A stretch of 64,000 nt of DNA. Origin: Chlamydiales bacterium. GTDB lineage: Bacteria > Chlamydiota > Chlamydiia > Chlamydiales > JAAKFR01. Each line of letters begins with the position of its first letter. Position 1 is the stretch's first letter. Position numbers and translations under genes: made by a program. Below the pieces are notes generated by a model. It had not been told where the DNA came from. It worked only from the letters and a program-made list of their open reading frames with translations, and ran no database searches. The stretch spans positions 217,764-281,763 of the forward strand of contig JAJACK010000001.1 in assembly GCA_022601535.1 (NCBI GenBank). The letters are read 5' to 3'. This document shows, piece after piece, positions 36,252 through 46,464 of this stretch.

Positions 36252-36885
36252 CATAGGTATTTTTTAGCTCTATAATTGCATCCATGATCTCTTTTACCAT
36301 CTCTTGCTGCGCAAGCTTCCGATCTTTATCTTTTAAATGATCAAAAGTGAGTGGCTTACCAAAGACTACAGCAGCTCTCCCTGAAAGTTTAGGGCGACGC
36401 ATATGGCAATTCCAAATGTCGTATGTCCCATGAACATAGGTAGGAACAACTGGGCAGTAGTTGCATTTTTGGATGAGCAGAGCAACTCCAGGCTGCCCTA
36501 ACTGAAACTCTCCATCCTTTGTCCGTGTCCCTTCAGGGAAAATCACAACAAGCTCTCCTTTTGCGACAAGGTCGGGGATCATCTTGAAAAGAGCGACATT
36601 TCCCTTCCCCCGTTTAGTCGGCTTACAACCCACATGTCTTAAAAACCATCCTGAAATGGGGCCAAACAGAGTGTCTCGCGCAAGAAAAGCGAGAAGACGG
36701 GGATAGGTTGCACATCCGATGAGAGGTGGGTCAAAATAAGAAGCGTGATTAGCGACAATCAGCCCCCCTTCTTTGGGAAGATTTCTTTTGCCATACGATT
36801 TAAAACGGTAACAAATTTTGAAAAGAGGCATGAAAACAATAACCACTGCAATAAATGTGAATATAAATGTGAGAATCAAATGCAC
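36232..36885 (-). CDS. plsC: 1-acylglycerol-3-phosphate acyltransferase
   Basis: A 217-residue membrane-bound acyltransferase that makes phosphatidic acid. An N-terminal membrane helix is followed by NHASYFDPP (the HX4D catalytic motif), a GRGKGNVALF region and VIFPEGTRTKDG (substrate binding). It is last in a tightly packed uppS-cdsA-cmk-plsC operon and its ATG overlaps the cmk stop. Confidence 0.94.
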   Translation of the reverse strand: MHLILTFIFTFIAVVIVFMPLFKICYRFKSYGKRNLPKEGGLIVANHASYFDPPLIGCATYPRLLAFLARDTLFGPISGWFLRHVGCKPTKRGKGNVALFKMIPDLVAKGELVVIFPEGTRTKDGEFQLGQPGVALLIQKCNYCPVVPTYVHGTYDIWNCHMRRPKLSGRAAVVFGKPLTFDHLKDKDRKLAQQEMVKEIMDAIIELKNTYVSHSAK

Positions 36886-37514
36886 TTTAATACCTCCCCA
36901 ATGACCTGGTCTATTGTAAGATCTGATGTGTCAATAAGATGAGATCCTTTTGCTTGCTTAAGGGGAGATGTTTTGCGCGTGGTATCAAGGTGATCTCGCT
37001 CTTCAATTGCTTTGAGAACCTCCTTTTTACTCATTCCTTTATATTTCGGTTTGAGCTCAAGATAGCGCCTCTGTGCACGAACTTGAGGGGTGGCTGTAAG
37101 AAAAATCTTGCACTCTGCATCAGGGAAGACCACTGTTCCAATATCCCTTCCTTCAAATACAGCATTTTTCCCTTTTCCAAAGGCTTGTTGGATTGAAACC
37201 AATGCATTGCGCACTTTGGGAAAGGCTGCAACTGTTGAGACTTGGTGTGTCACCTCAGGAGTCCGAATTACCTCTGTTAAATCCTCTCCATTGACAATGT
37301 AATGCCCTTCAGTGGAGATGGTGAAGTCAAAGGAGGAAAGAAGGGTGTCAAGCCGGTTGTCATCTTCTAAAGAGATCTCCCCTTTCATGATGAGGTAGGT
37401 GAGAGCACGGTACATCGCTCCTGTGTCAAAGTAGTAGTAATTGAGCTCTTTAGCAACGGCTTTAGCGATCACTGTTTTACCTGTCCCAGAAGGACCATCG
37501 ATTGCGATAATCAT
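36876..37514 (-). CDS. cmk: Cytidylate kinase
   Basis: A 212-residue (d)CMP kinase. P-loop IAIDGPSGTGKTVIAK, FDTGAMYRALT, and the GRDIGTVVFPDA segment are family hallmarks. It sits between cdsA and plsC with overlaps of four and ten bases, so the proteins are probably co-translated. CTP from this route feeds the CdsA reaction encoded next to it. Confidence 0.96.
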   Translation of the reverse strand: MIIAIDGPSGTGKTVIAKAVAKELNYYYFDTGAMYRALTYLIMKGEISLEDDNRLDTLLSSFDFTISTEGHYIVNGEDLTEVIRTPEVTHQVSTVAAFPKVRNALVSIQQAFGKGKNAVFEGRDIGTVVFPDAECKIFLTATPQVRAQRRYLELKPKYKGMSKKEVLKAIEERDHLDTTRKTSPLKQAKGSHLIDTSDLTIDQVIGEVLKCI

Positions 37515-38395
37515 GTGTAGAGCACCCTTAGAAAGAAGTAGACAACAGGCGAGGTGAAGAGGATGGAATCAGCCATGTCCAAAATCCCTCCTACGCCTGG
37601 AATAATATTGCTATCTTTCACATCAGCGTCCCGTTTGAGCATCGATTCAGCTAAATCTCCAAGCTGACCGATAAACCCAACAATGAGGCCAAACCAAATA
37701 GAGGAGACATATGTAAAGCCTACAAAAGCGTTGAAATGCTTCCCGAGGTAGCAAACAAATACACTGATGAGCATTGATGAAACAAGCCCAGCAAGCGCCC
37801 CTTCTAAAGTTTTATTTGGGCTCACTCGATGGGCAATTTTTTTCCGTCCAAAGAAGCGGCCGACAAAATAGCCCCCCATATCGGCACTCTTTGTCACTGT
37901 GATCAGATAGATGATCCACCAACTCCCTTGGTAATAACGGTCGATCTGCCCATTGTACTGGAAGAAATAAACCTCTCGAATAATCAGTCCCATGGGAATT
38001 GCGATGTAGATCACCCCCATAAGGGTGACGGCGATATTGACGATAGGAGATTTATCATTGAGAGCGTAGTAGACAAAGCAGCTGAAAAAGGCGAGAGCTA
38101 AGGTCACCTCAGGCATCCGGTACCAAAAAGATTCCCAGTATGGGTGAGGACCTTGTGTTTTATAGAAAATCGCAAAGATATAGAGGATGGTCGTCACAAT
38201 TCCAATAAAGGTTGCTGGGTGAAACCCTTTTCGGTAAGTGAGCTGGTAAAATTCCCAAAGGGCAATGGCGGCAGTTGAAGCAACAGCTGCGACAAAAAAC
38301 CAACTGAATAGAGCATTTTGAGCAAAAAAGATCACAAATGCAATTAAAACAGCACCCACTCCATTCACAAGAAAACGGTAGCCTAATTCTTTCAT
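37511..38395 (-). CDS. cdsA: Phosphatidate cytidylyltransferase
   Basis: A 294-residue polytopic membrane enzyme (about seven to eight helices) that makes CDP-diacylglycerol from phosphatidate and CTP. The C-terminal signature region reads LGDLAESMLKRDADVKDSNIIPGVGGILDMADSILF (split here as LGDLAESMLKRDADVKDS then NIIPGVGGILDMADS), the CDS motif. It overlaps cmk and uppS by four bases each. Confidence 0.95.
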   Translation of the reverse strand: MKELGYRFLVNGVGAVLIAFVIFFAQNALFSWFFVAAVASTAAIALWEFYQLTYRKGFHPATFIGIVTTILYIFAIFYKTQGPHPYWESFWYRMPEVTLALAFFSCFVYYALNDKSPIVNIAVTLMGVIYIAIPMGLIIREVYFFQYNGQIDRYYQGSWWIIYLITVTKSADMGGYFVGRFFGRKKIAHRVSPNKTLEGALAGLVSSMLISVFVCYLGKHFNAFVGFTYVSSIWFGLIVGFIGQLGDLAESMLKRDADVKDSNIIPGVGGILDMADSILFTSPVVYFFLRVLYT

Positions 38396-39159
38396 TTTCC
38401 GCCTCGCCTCTCTCTTTTTTGGTATTCATAAAGCGCGTCTAAATAGTCACGGGGAGTAAATTCTGGCCACAAACGGCTTGTAACATACACTTCGGTATAA
38501 GCAATTTGCCAGAGTAAAAAATTGGAAAAACGCATCTCTCCACTCGTCCGTATAAGAAAATCTGGGTCGGGGAGATGGCCTGTGTCGAGATAACGGCTAA
38601 GAAGTTGTTCAGAAATTATTTCGATCTTTCCCTCTTTATAGTCTTCAGCCATTGCCACCATCGCACGCCGCATCTCATCGCGTGCTCCATAGTTGAGAGC
38701 AAGAGTAAGACGGAGCGTTTTCCCTTTTTTTGTCGCTGAAATCGTTTCATCGATCACATCTCGCACCTCCTGATCAAAAGGGGTGAGATCTCCTATCGTC
38801 TCAAAGCGAACACCTTCAGAGACCATTTTTCTTCGCTGATTTTGTAAATAATCAACTAAAATTTTCATCAATGTCTTCACTTCCTCAGGAGAGCGTTTCC
38901 AATTTTCTGTCGAAAAAGCGTAGGCTGTAAGATAAGAAATCCCCACTTCTGTAGAGGCTTCAACAATTGAATTTAAGGTGTTTGCCCCTTCCCAATGCCC
39001 ATCAAAAGGGTTTAAAACTTTGGAGAAGAGCTGTCGCCTTGCCCACCTTCGATTCCCATCCATAATGATTGCAACATGCGTCGGCACCACCTCAAGGGAG
39101 GCGAGTTGTTCCTCTGAATAATGGTCTACAGATCTCGTGCAAAAGGCTTCTGATGACAT
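38392..39159 (-). CDS. uppS: Undecaprenyl diphosphate synthase
   Basis: A 255-residue cis-prenyltransferase that makes the lipid carrier precursor for peptidoglycan and surface glycans. VAIIMDGNRRWARR carries the catalytic Asp and the FPP-binding loop. LTLALNYGARDE and LLIRTSGEMRFSNFLLWQIAYTE (shortened: RTSGEMRFSNFLLWQ) are further conserved blocks. It is first in the leftward four-gene lipid operon and is divergent from secDF with about 100 bp between them. Confidence 0.96.
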   Translation of the reverse strand: MSSEAFCTRSVDHYSEEQLASLEVVPTHVAIIMDGNRRWARRQLFSKVLNPFDGHWEGANTLNSIVEASTEVGISYLTAYAFSTENWKRSPEEVKTLMKILVDYLQNQRRKMVSEGVRFETIGDLTPFDQEVRDVIDETISATKKGKTLRLTLALNYGARDEMRRAMVAMAEDYKEGKIEIISEQLLSRYLDTGHLPDPDFLIRTSGEMRFSNFLLWQIAYTEVYVTSRLWPEFTPRDYLDALYEYQKRERRGGK

Positions 39160-39261
39160 AGCTCTAGTTGACCATAAAGGAGAGAGATTTGAATTTCAAC
39201 AGATCATTGACATTTACGAAGCAGGTTGGTAAGTTGATCTGCTTAAACAAAGGAAAAATCG

Positions 39262-42200
39262 ATGGAAAAACGAAAAAAATGGCACGTCTGGTTGATGATA
39301 AGTGTGATATTTCTCACCTTTTATAACATCCTGCCTACAATTTTTTACTATGCAAAGCCTCTAAAAGAGCCTATTTACAAAAAACAAGCATTCAAAGTTG
39401 CCGATTCAATCGTCTCCCGTGTCAATGAGCTTGAATCTTTCACTGTATCATGGCTCCGAGCACAAAGTAAAAATTTAGGATTAAAGCCGGTTAAGATTGT
39501 TCTCGATTCCGACGATCCAAAATTGGCAACAGTAAGCTTTAAGACCCCTCAAGATGCACAGCTCTTTGCCCAAACCCTCTTTAGAGCTGGCTCTCTCATT
39601 CCATTTGTTCCAGCCCAACTAAGCCCCGATGCTCGCTCCTTTGGCAATGAACAAACAGATGTGATTGTACAGAGAAAAATCGGAATCCATCTCGATCCAA
39701 AACAACTCGACACTTACTTCACTTATGTCCCCAAAGAGATCGATGGAGAAATTTCAAAGCCGTATCACGCCCTTGCATCCAACCGCGTAGAACAAATCGC
39801 CCTCGGCTTTGGAGGTGTGAGCCAACCCGCGCAAACCTTAAAAGAGATCAATGACACCTCAGATGAAGCGATTTTGCGTCTTGCCCGTACCATCACCGAA
39901 TATGATAACACATTTGGCGATACAAGCGCGATCACTCGCCGCTATTTTTCAAGTTTTGGCCAAGGGAAAGGGAGTGTCCACTCCTTGATCGGTCGGTTTG
40001 AACAGCTCAGCCAAAAATATCACCGTGAAATTGGAAAACTCAATGAGAATAAGCCCCAAGGAGGCTTTTTAAACTCTGTAGAGCAACAACGGTTAGAGGT
40101 GTTTACAAGCCAAAAAAACGTCCTCGATGCCGCAACAACCATTGTTAGACGAAACGCCTCTCTATTTGAAAGTGGAACAAAGCCTTTAACAAGCAGCGAT
40201 GTGATGGCTGTTTTAAATGCTCCTATCCCTGAAACCAAAGTGCAAACCATCGATGTTGGCACCTCAAATCCATTTGTCTCTCAAGTTGAAATCGACTGGA
40301 ACCGAGATGAAGTTGAGATTGTCTTGCACCCCGATGTCGTTGCTATCCGTGAAAACGAGGCAACCTCTGAAGCACACGCTATTCAACTAGAGAAGCTCAA
40401 CCAACTCCTCTTCAATGAAATTGCAACTGTTGCACGCTCTTCTGATGAGAACATCACACCTTCAGTAGGAGGATTCACTGTCTCCTTCAACACATTGACA
40501 AATAGTTCAAGCCTCCTCGCTTTAGACCTCGGTGTGATTGCACAAGAACAAGCAAGAACATTGGCTCACCTCATCGACTCTAGTTGGTCTCCCACAAGTG
40601 TGGAGCTCACCCGCCAAGATTATCCAATCCACGAATGGGCCTCTTTTAAAGGGCTCCCTACTAAAGAGCGAAAATTTGGTCTTGTGATTTTTGCCCCTTC
40701 TATGGAGATGGAAACCTACGAAGGGTTCCGCCCCGGCTCCCTCTATGTCGTTGCAAAGGGATTGAACACGATCCGTGCAAAATATGCAGATCTTCCCGAT
40801 AGCCCTGAAAAAGTGACCTTCGAGCAAGATTTTTCAGCTCTGCAAGAATTGATGCGACAAAATGGCTTTATCAGCTACCCCGGCTCTTCAGCCACCTTCT
40901 CAGGCCATGAAGAGAGCTACATCTTTGAACTCGATGACTACTATTCCTACCTCTTGGCAGCGACGCGAGAAGATTTCAATGTGAAGGGGAACAAACGTTT
41001 TGCCCTCTTGGAGTTTACCGATGTTGAACAACGCCTTCTCACCCTAAATAAAATTGAGACACGTGGCCAAGAGGACTTGGTCAAGTGGCAAGATGAATAC
41101 CGTCAAGCAAAGGTCGCCCTTGATGAACGGACAAAATATGAAGTTCCCCCTCCAACTAAAAATGTTTTGCTCAGCAATCTGAAATTGAGTGCGAAGAAAT
41201 ATTTCCGTGGAGATGAACGAAAAGTTCTCAAATGGGGACTCGACCTCTCAGGGGGAAAGACTGTCCGCATCGGTTTGAAAGATCAAAATGATCAACCGAT
41301 CACAAATGAGGCAGATCTCAAGCAGGCGAGCAATGAGCTCTACCAAAGAGTGAACCGCCTCGGTGTTTCCGAAGTGGGAATCCGTACTGAAGGATCAAAT
41401 ATCGTCCTCGATTTCCCAGGTTCCCAGGGACTTTCAGCAAACGAATTGATCCAAGCATCGGCGATGTATTTCAATGTGGTCAATGAGAAATTTTCTCCTC
41501 AAAACCCGATGCTTAGCGAAGCGGTCAATACCTTCTTAGAGGAGGTTTGGAATGAGGCGGTGATCACCAACCGAACAGACCCCTCTAGCATCAATGAAAT
41601 CGCGTGGCAACACTTGGGCGGAAACCCCGATAACCCCGATGAATTCCATCCTTTAAGCTCCCACGCCCGCCTCCTCTATGAGCACGGCCTCCGTTTTGCT
41701 GGACCAAAATCTCCTCCTAGAGGGAGTGGATTTGATGAAACCCTCTCAGCTGTCGCCCTCTTTAGAGGAACTGACTTTGCCGACTGGCAAGGGCAAACCT
41801 ACCCTCTTTTGATCACCTTCCGCAACTACGCACTGGAAGGAGCCAACCTGACCGATGTGCAAGCTGGCTACGATTCTCAACAAGGAAATGTCCTCCACTT
41901 CAGCGTGAGAGGCTCTTATGTCAACCACACCGGCCAAAAAATCAGCCCACGCGACACCTTCTACGCTTGGACTTCTCAATTTGCCGAAGATAAAATCGGC
42001 GGCACCCCCAAAGAGTCATACTCAAAAGGGCGTGGTTGGAGAATGGCTGTGATTTTAAACGGAACAATCATCAATGCTCCCACCTTAAATTCTGCGCTAC
42101 GTGATAGTGCAAGAATTACTGGAAACTTCACACAACGTGAAGTGAATCAATTGACCGCTGATTTGAAAGCAGGCTCTTTAAGCTTCACCCCCTACATCTT

Positions 42201-43773
42201 GTCAGAGGAAAATGTGAGCCCCGACCTTGGAAAAGACCAACGGATGCAAGGAATTTTTGCAGGTCTTTTAGCCATCGCCCTCGTCTTTGTCGTGATGTGC
42301 AGCTACTACCGCTTTTCAGGTTTGGTCGCAAGTGTTGCTGTTCTCTTCAATCTATTGATTATTTGGGCTGTATTACAAAATCTCGATGCAGCAATGACGC
42401 TCCCTGGAATTGCAGGGATCATCCTCGCCTTAGGAATGGCCGTTGATGCAAATGTTCTTGTCTTTGAGAGAATCCGTGAGGAGTTCAATATTTCAGGTCG
42501 ACTCCCCTCTGCTATTGCAACCGGATACCGGAAAGCGTACAGCGCTATTGTTGACTCTAACTTGACAACGATTATCGCTGCACTCATTTTGCTCAACTTC
42601 GACTCAGGTCCTATTAAAGGGTTTGCCCTAACATTGATTATTGGGATCATCTCATCGATGTTCACCTCCCTATTTATGACACGCTTTTTCTTTGCCGGTT
42701 GGGTTCAAAACCCCAACCATAAAGAATTGAAGATGTCCCGCTTCTTTGGGAAAACCAAGATCAACTTCTTGAAAAAAGCAAAAGTGGCGATCATCTCCTC
42801 ACTTATCCTCATCGTTGCTGGTTGCTTCTTCTTTGCAAAAGAACGATCCACTATTTTTGGAATGGATTTTACCGGAGGATACTCGCTCACCTTGGATCTC
42901 CAAGAGAGAGGGGAAACAAACTACCGCCTTGCGGCTGAATCTGCCCTCGTTCAAGCTGGAGCTGCTCCAAGCGATTTCCAAATCCAAGAGCTAAATAAGC
43001 CGACTCAACTCCGCCTTCAACTCGGGACGAGTATGCAGCAGCCTGGAAAGCCATTTGCCAACCTCGATGGAGTCAAACTCCCCGACCACCCGTTATTTGC
43101 CTATCAAACGTATCCACGCATTGTTTGGATCGTTGATGCGCTTGAGCAGTCAGGGTTGCAGATCAATCCTGCTTCACTCCCCGATCTCAATCTACACTGG
43201 ACAGAGATGAGCGGTCAGCTTTCGGCAACCATGCGGAACCAAGCTCTCCTTGGATTGGGCCTTGCCCTTTTGTGCATCTTGATCTACATCACCTTCCGAT
43301 TCGAATTTAAATACGCCATCAGTGCAACTATTGCCCTTGGACACGATCTTTTGATCACGCTTGGAATTTTAGCAGTCCTACACCTCTTCTTTGAAGGGAT
43401 ACGGATCGACCTCCAAGTGATTGGGGCATTGATGACAATTGTTGGATACTCCCTTAACGATACCATTATCATCTTCGATAGGATCCGTGAAGAGCTCCGC
43501 ATCATGCGGAAGCAAACCTTCAGTGAAATTATCAACCACGCCCTCAATGTTACCCTTGGGCGGACGATGATGACCTCGGGAACCACTTTAGTTGTTCTCC
43601 TTGCTCTTGTTATTTTTGGAGGAGGCTCGATTATCAATTTCGCTCTTGTCATGACAATTGGTGTTGCTGTTGGAACATTCTCTTCCCTCTTTATCGCCTC
43701 TCCTATTCTCCTCTACTTCCACAAGAGAGCAGAATTGAGAGAAGAGAAATCCTCTCTTTCTAAAAAAGTTTAG
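39262..43773 (+). CDS. secDF: Fused protein translocase subunit SecDF
   Basis: A 1503-residue fusion of SecD and SecF, the RND-type accessory motor that uses proton flow to help Sec export. The first helix is at about 9-29. The SecD motif WGLDLSGGKTVRIGL appears only near residue 655, so about 600 residues precede it in the periplasm, unlike E. coli SecD where it follows the first helix closely. SecD helices span about 993-1150. SecF begins near 1160 with FGMDFTGGYSLTL and ends with its own five-helix block. Long fused SecDF proteins are known in chlamydiae. recJ starts 13 bp downstream. Confidence 0.95.
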   Translation: MEKRKKWHVWLMISVIFLTFYNILPTIFYYAKPLKEPIYKKQAFKVADSIVSRVNELESFTVSWLRAQSKNLGLKPVKIVLDSDDPKLATVSFKTPQDAQLFAQTLFRAGSLIPFVPAQLSPDARSFGNEQTDVIVQRKIGIHLDPKQLDTYFTYVPKEIDGEISKPYHALASNRVEQIALGFGGVSQPAQTLKEINDTSDEAILRLARTITEYDNTFGDTSAITRRYFSSFGQGKGSVHSLIGRFEQLSQKYHREIGKLNENKPQGGFLNSVEQQRLEVFTSQKNVLDAATTIVRRNASLFESGTKPLTSSDVMAVLNAPIPETKVQTIDVGTSNPFVSQVEIDWNRDEVEIVLHPDVVAIRENEATSEAHAIQLEKLNQLLFNEIATVARSSDENITPSVGGFTVSFNTLTNSSSLLALDLGVIAQEQARTLAHLIDSSWSPTSVELTRQDYPIHEWASFKGLPTKERKFGLVIFAPSMEMETYEGFRPGSLYVVAKGLNTIRAKYADLPDSPEKVTFEQDFSALQELMRQNGFISYPGSSATFSGHEESYIFELDDYYSYLLAATREDFNVKGNKRFALLEFTDVEQRLLTLNKIETRGQEDLVKWQDEYRQAKVALDERTKYEVPPPTKNVLLSNLKLSAKKYFRGDERKVLKWGLDLSGGKTVRIGLKDQNDQPITNEADLKQASNELYQRVNRLGVSEVGIRTEGSNIVLDFPGSQGLSANELIQASAMYFNVVNEKFSPQNPMLSEAVNTFLEEVWNEAVITNRTDPSSINEIAWQHLGGNPDNPDEFHPLSSHARLLYEHGLRFAGPKSPPRGSGFDETLSAVALFRGTDFADWQGQTYPLLITFRNYALEGANLTDVQAGYDSQQGNVLHFSVRGSYVNHTGQKISPRDTFYAWTSQFAEDKIGGTPKESYSKGRGWRMAVILNGTIINAPTLNSALRDSARITGNFTQREVNQLTADLKAGSLSFTPYILSEENVSPDLGKDQRMQGIFAGLLAIALVFVVMCSYYRFSGLVASVAVLFNLLIIWAVLQNLDAAMTLPGIAGIILALGMAVDANVLVFERIREEFNISGRLPSAIATGYRKAYSAIVDSNLTTIIAALILLNFDSGPIKGFALTLIIGIISSMFTSLFMTRFFFAGWVQNPNHKELKMSRFFGKTKINFLKKAKVAIISSLILIVAGCFFFAKERSTIFGMDFTGGYSLTLDLQERGETNYRLAAESALVQAGAAPSDFQIQELNKPTQLRLQLGTSMQQPGKPFANLDGVKLPDHPLFAYQTYPRIVWIVDALEQSGLQINPASLPDLNLHWTEMSGQLSATMRNQALLGLGLALLCILIYITFRFEFKYAISATIALGHDLLITLGILAVLHLFFEGIRIDLQVIGALMTIVGYSLNDTIIIFDRIREELRIMRKQTFSEIINHALNVTLGRTMMTSGTTLVVLLALVIFGGGSIINFALVMTIGVAVGTFSSLFIASPILLYFHKRAELREEKSSLSKKV

Positions 43774-43786
43774 ATCGACCACTATC

Positions 43787-45526
43787 ATGGCGATGGAAAG
43801 GGCGAACAAACATGAGCCTATTTGGGTTCCTCCTCCGGAGGACCCGAAGTGGCTAGAAAAAATCACCGACGGATTTCGGATTCATCCGATCACGGCGCAA
43901 ATTTTGATCTCTCGTGGCTTTAAAAATGAGAAAGAGATCAATAATTTCCTCTATGCGCAACTCCCCGACCTGATCGACCCTAAAAAATTCCTCTCAATGA
44001 ATAAAGCTGTCAAACGAGTTGCTTCTGCTATCGATCGGGGTGAAAACATCCTCATCTATGGTGACAATGATGTCGATGGAATGACTGGCACTGTTTTACT
44101 TGCAGAATTTCTCAAAAAAGTGGGAGCCAAGGTTGACTATTTTGTTCCCCAACACGACATGAGCCGCTTTGAAATCTTTACCAATGCCCTTGAATTTGCA
44201 AAAGAGCGAGATGTTAAACTCCTCATCTCTGTCGATTGTGGAATCACAGCAACAAGACAAATCGAAGAGGTGAGAAAGGAAAGGATCGAGGTCATTATCA
44301 CCGACCACCACGAGCCAACACACAAAATGCCTGCCTGCACAGCTATTTTAAATCCAAAGCTTGCAGCACAAACCTATCCCAATCGAGAACTCACTGGAGT
44401 GGGTGTCGCCTTTAAATTTGCCCATGGAATCACCAATTACCTCGTCTCAAATAAGGTGATCTCTCCGAAAAAAATTGACCTCAAAGTGTATCTTGATCTT
44501 GTTGCCTTAGGAACAATTGCCGATATGGGCGCTGTGCTCGACGAAAATCGGATCTTGGTTCGATACGGCCTTAAACAACTTCAAAAAACAAAGCGGGTTG
44601 GACTTGTGAAGCTCTTCAAGGTTTGTGGTTTTGACAGATCCGATATCACTACGCTTGACATTGCAACAAAAATTGCCCCTCGTATGAACTCCCTTGGGCG
44701 AGTCGCCGATCCACGCAAAGGGGTTGAATTATTGATGGTTCGGGATGAAAAAAAGGCTGAAGAACTTGCCAAAGAGCTCGACCTTTCCAATCTAGAGCGA
44801 CAAAAAATTGAACAAATTGTTTCTACCGATGTTGAAGAGATGATCGCCAAAAAACCTGCTATTTTAAAAGAAAAAGCGATCATCCTCGCCTCTTCGAAAT
44901 GGCATCCAGGTGTGATCCCCATTATTTCAGCGCGTATCACCAAGCAATACCACCGTCCCACAGTGATTATTGCCATTGACCAGGGAATTGGAAAGGGTTC
45001 AATCCGGACAATCCGTGAATTCCCCCTCCTTCCAACTTTGAAGAAAAGCGCCGATCTCTTCCTCAATTTTGGAGGACACGATTTTGCTGCTGGTGTCACC
45101 CTCCGAGAAGAGAATATTGCTACATTTGAGAAGCGGTTTATCCATGCAGCTAATTCCACTTTAAAAGCAGAAGATCTCATCTCTAAACTCTACATCGACG
45201 CAAATGCTGACTTCAAAGATCTCACCTATGATCTTTTAGCCTCTCTCGAGCTCTTTGAACCCCATGGCAATGAAAACATGCAACCGATCCTTTGTTGTGA
45301 AGCAAAGCAAGCGTGGGCTCCTAAAGTGATCGGAGGGATCCATCTCAAACTCTACCTCGAACAAGGAGATCGGATGTTAGAGGGAATTGCTTTTGGAATG
45401 GCTGACAGACGTGATGAGATCTGCAAAAAAAATCTGACACTTAAAATTGCCTATACTCCACAGATCAACCGCTTCCACAATAAAAGCAGTATCCAACTCC
45501 TTATCCGCGATTTCCATGTTCTCTAA
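43787..45526 (+). CDS. recJ: Single-stranded-DNA-specific exonuclease RecJ
   Basis: A 579-residue DHH-family 5'-3' exonuclease for recombination and repair. The phosphoesterase motifs are IYGDNDVDGMTGT, SVDCGITA and ITDHHEP (the DHH signature), followed by APRMNSLGRVADP. The DHHA1 domain has GHDFAAGVTL. The first motif has Asn where DYDVDG is common. Gene order secDF-recJ, with euo convergent, agrees with Chlamydia. Confidence 0.95.
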   Translation: MAMERANKHEPIWVPPPEDPKWLEKITDGFRIHPITAQILISRGFKNEKEINNFLYAQLPDLIDPKKFLSMNKAVKRVASAIDRGENILIYGDNDVDGMTGTVLLAEFLKKVGAKVDYFVPQHDMSRFEIFTNALEFAKERDVKLLISVDCGITATRQIEEVRKERIEVIITDHHEPTHKMPACTAILNPKLAAQTYPNRELTGVGVAFKFAHGITNYLVSNKVISPKKIDLKVYLDLVALGTIADMGAVLDENRILVRYGLKQLQKTKRVGLVKLFKVCGFDRSDITTLDIATKIAPRMNSLGRVADPRKGVELLMVRDEKKAEELAKELDLSNLERQKIEQIVSTDVEEMIAKKPAILKEKAIILASSKWHPGVIPIISARITKQYHRPTVIIAIDQGIGKGSIRTIREFPLLPTLKKSADLFLNFGGHDFAAGVTLREENIATFEKRFIHAANSTLKAEDLISKLYIDANADFKDLTYDLLASLELFEPHGNENMQPILCCEAKQAWAPKVIGGIHLKLYLEQGDRMLEGIAFGMADRRDEICKKNLTLKIAYTPQINRFHNKSSIQLLIRDFHVL

Positions 45527-45529
45527 GCA

Positions 45530-45565
45530 TAAAAAAAAGGCCAAAAAGAGAGACTTTTTGACCTT
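45530..45565 (-). terminator. Terminator of euo (bidirectional with recJ)
   Basis: Arms AAGG-C-CAAAAAG and CTTTTTG-A-CCTT with one mismatch and the loop AGAGA. On the minus strand the stem is followed by a run of eight T, so it is a canonical intrinsic terminator for euo. It lies just after the recJ stop. Confidence 0.8.
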
Positions 45566-45604
45566 AATAACCCACTGGTAAAGGCGAGTTTAAAGAGTAC
45601 TGAT

Positions 45605-46045
45605 TTAGCTTGCTTGAGTCTTGACGACCTTCTTTGCAAGATACTCCGCGCGGTAACGCTCGACTTCTTCTTGGTGAATCACCCAAGCAGCTCCCTTTCG
45701 AGCCCCCTTGATCATTCCTGTTCTTGTCGCATAATAAATCTTCTGCGCTGGAACTCCAAGCTCTCTTGCAACTTGATTAACTGAAAAGTAACCCTTGTTG
45801 TTATCAAAGAGTAGCTCTCCACCAAACATCGACTTCGTTCTTGAGTACTTGTTTTCACGGTACTCCTCAAGATCCTTCAGATCGATCTCCCATCTCGTGT
45901 TCTTTGTCGCTTTAAGCTTCCCTTGCTTAATCGCAACATAGATCGCTTGACGAGTTACATTATTAATTCGAGCCGCCTCCGTAATGGAAACAACTTTTCT
46001 CTCTTCTCCCGCAGAAGAAATCTCTTCTTGTCTTTCATTTTCCAT
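45605..46045 (-). CDS. euo: Chlamydial transcription regulator Euo
   Basis: A 146-residue DNA-binding protein. Two excisionase/MerR-like helix-turn-helix units occur in tandem: VSITEAARINNVTRQAIYVAI with following WEIDLKDLEEY (about 20-65), and FSVNQVARELGVPAQKIYYA with following WVIHQEEVERY (about 87-132). In Chlamydia Euo is an early-expressed repressor of late developmental genes. This copy is shorter than the roughly 180-residue Chlamydia protein and lacks the extra C-terminal part. AGGGGG precedes the ATG. A palindrome lies in its predicted promoter. Confidence 0.9.
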   Translation of the reverse strand: MENERQEEISSAGEERKVVSITEAARINNVTRQAIYVAIKQGKLKATKNTRWEIDLKDLEEYRENKYSRTKSMFGGELLFDNNKGYFSVNQVARELGVPAQKIYYATRTGMIKGARKGAAWVIHQEEVERYRAEYLAKKVVKTQAS

Positions 46046-46464
46046 CTTTTGAACCCCCTAAGGTATTTCAAGTTAAAATAAACTTTTTAATCCGCCTTTT
46101 TTCTTGAAAAGGCCTTTTATCCTGTTTCTCCCAATCTTGTCGCAAACATTATCACTAAAATTTGAATTTTAGATCAAGATTTTTTTTGTTTCTTGTTAAG
46201 TTCTACAATCCAATAAGTAAGGCGATAGTACCTCTAACCTATTGGTTTGTATCCTTCTCAATGTAATATTTTAATAAAGATAGAGAAATAAAACAACAAA
46301 AATTTCATGTTAATTCATATTAAATATATTCTTAATACAAACCTTACCAAAATTTGGCTTGAAATAGGGCATTGCACGAAATTCTCCCCTCCTTTATAAA
46401 CCCTTCACACTTACCTCGACGTATTTTGGTGGCTTTTTTGGATTTATCCTGCTATGTGTGACTC
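46046..46464. other. AT-rich intergenic region between euo and tsp
   Basis: A 419-bp gap with no gene. It holds the predicted euo promoter and palindrome (46148-46177), oriented leftward, and presumably the rightward tsp promoter, for which no clear -35/-10 pair was found. It is strongly AT-rich with several A and T runs. Confidence 0.6.
46148..46177 (-). promoter_or_regulatory. Predicted euo promoter with internal palindrome
   Basis: On the minus strand: TTGATC (46177-46172), 18-base spacer, GATAAT (46153-46148). The spacer contains the perfect inverted repeat CTAAAATT-TG-AATTTTAG at 46155-46172 (plus-strand reading), filling the space between the two boxes. This is a typical place for an operator. 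Who binds is unknown; autoregulation by Euo is one option. Confidence 0.5.
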
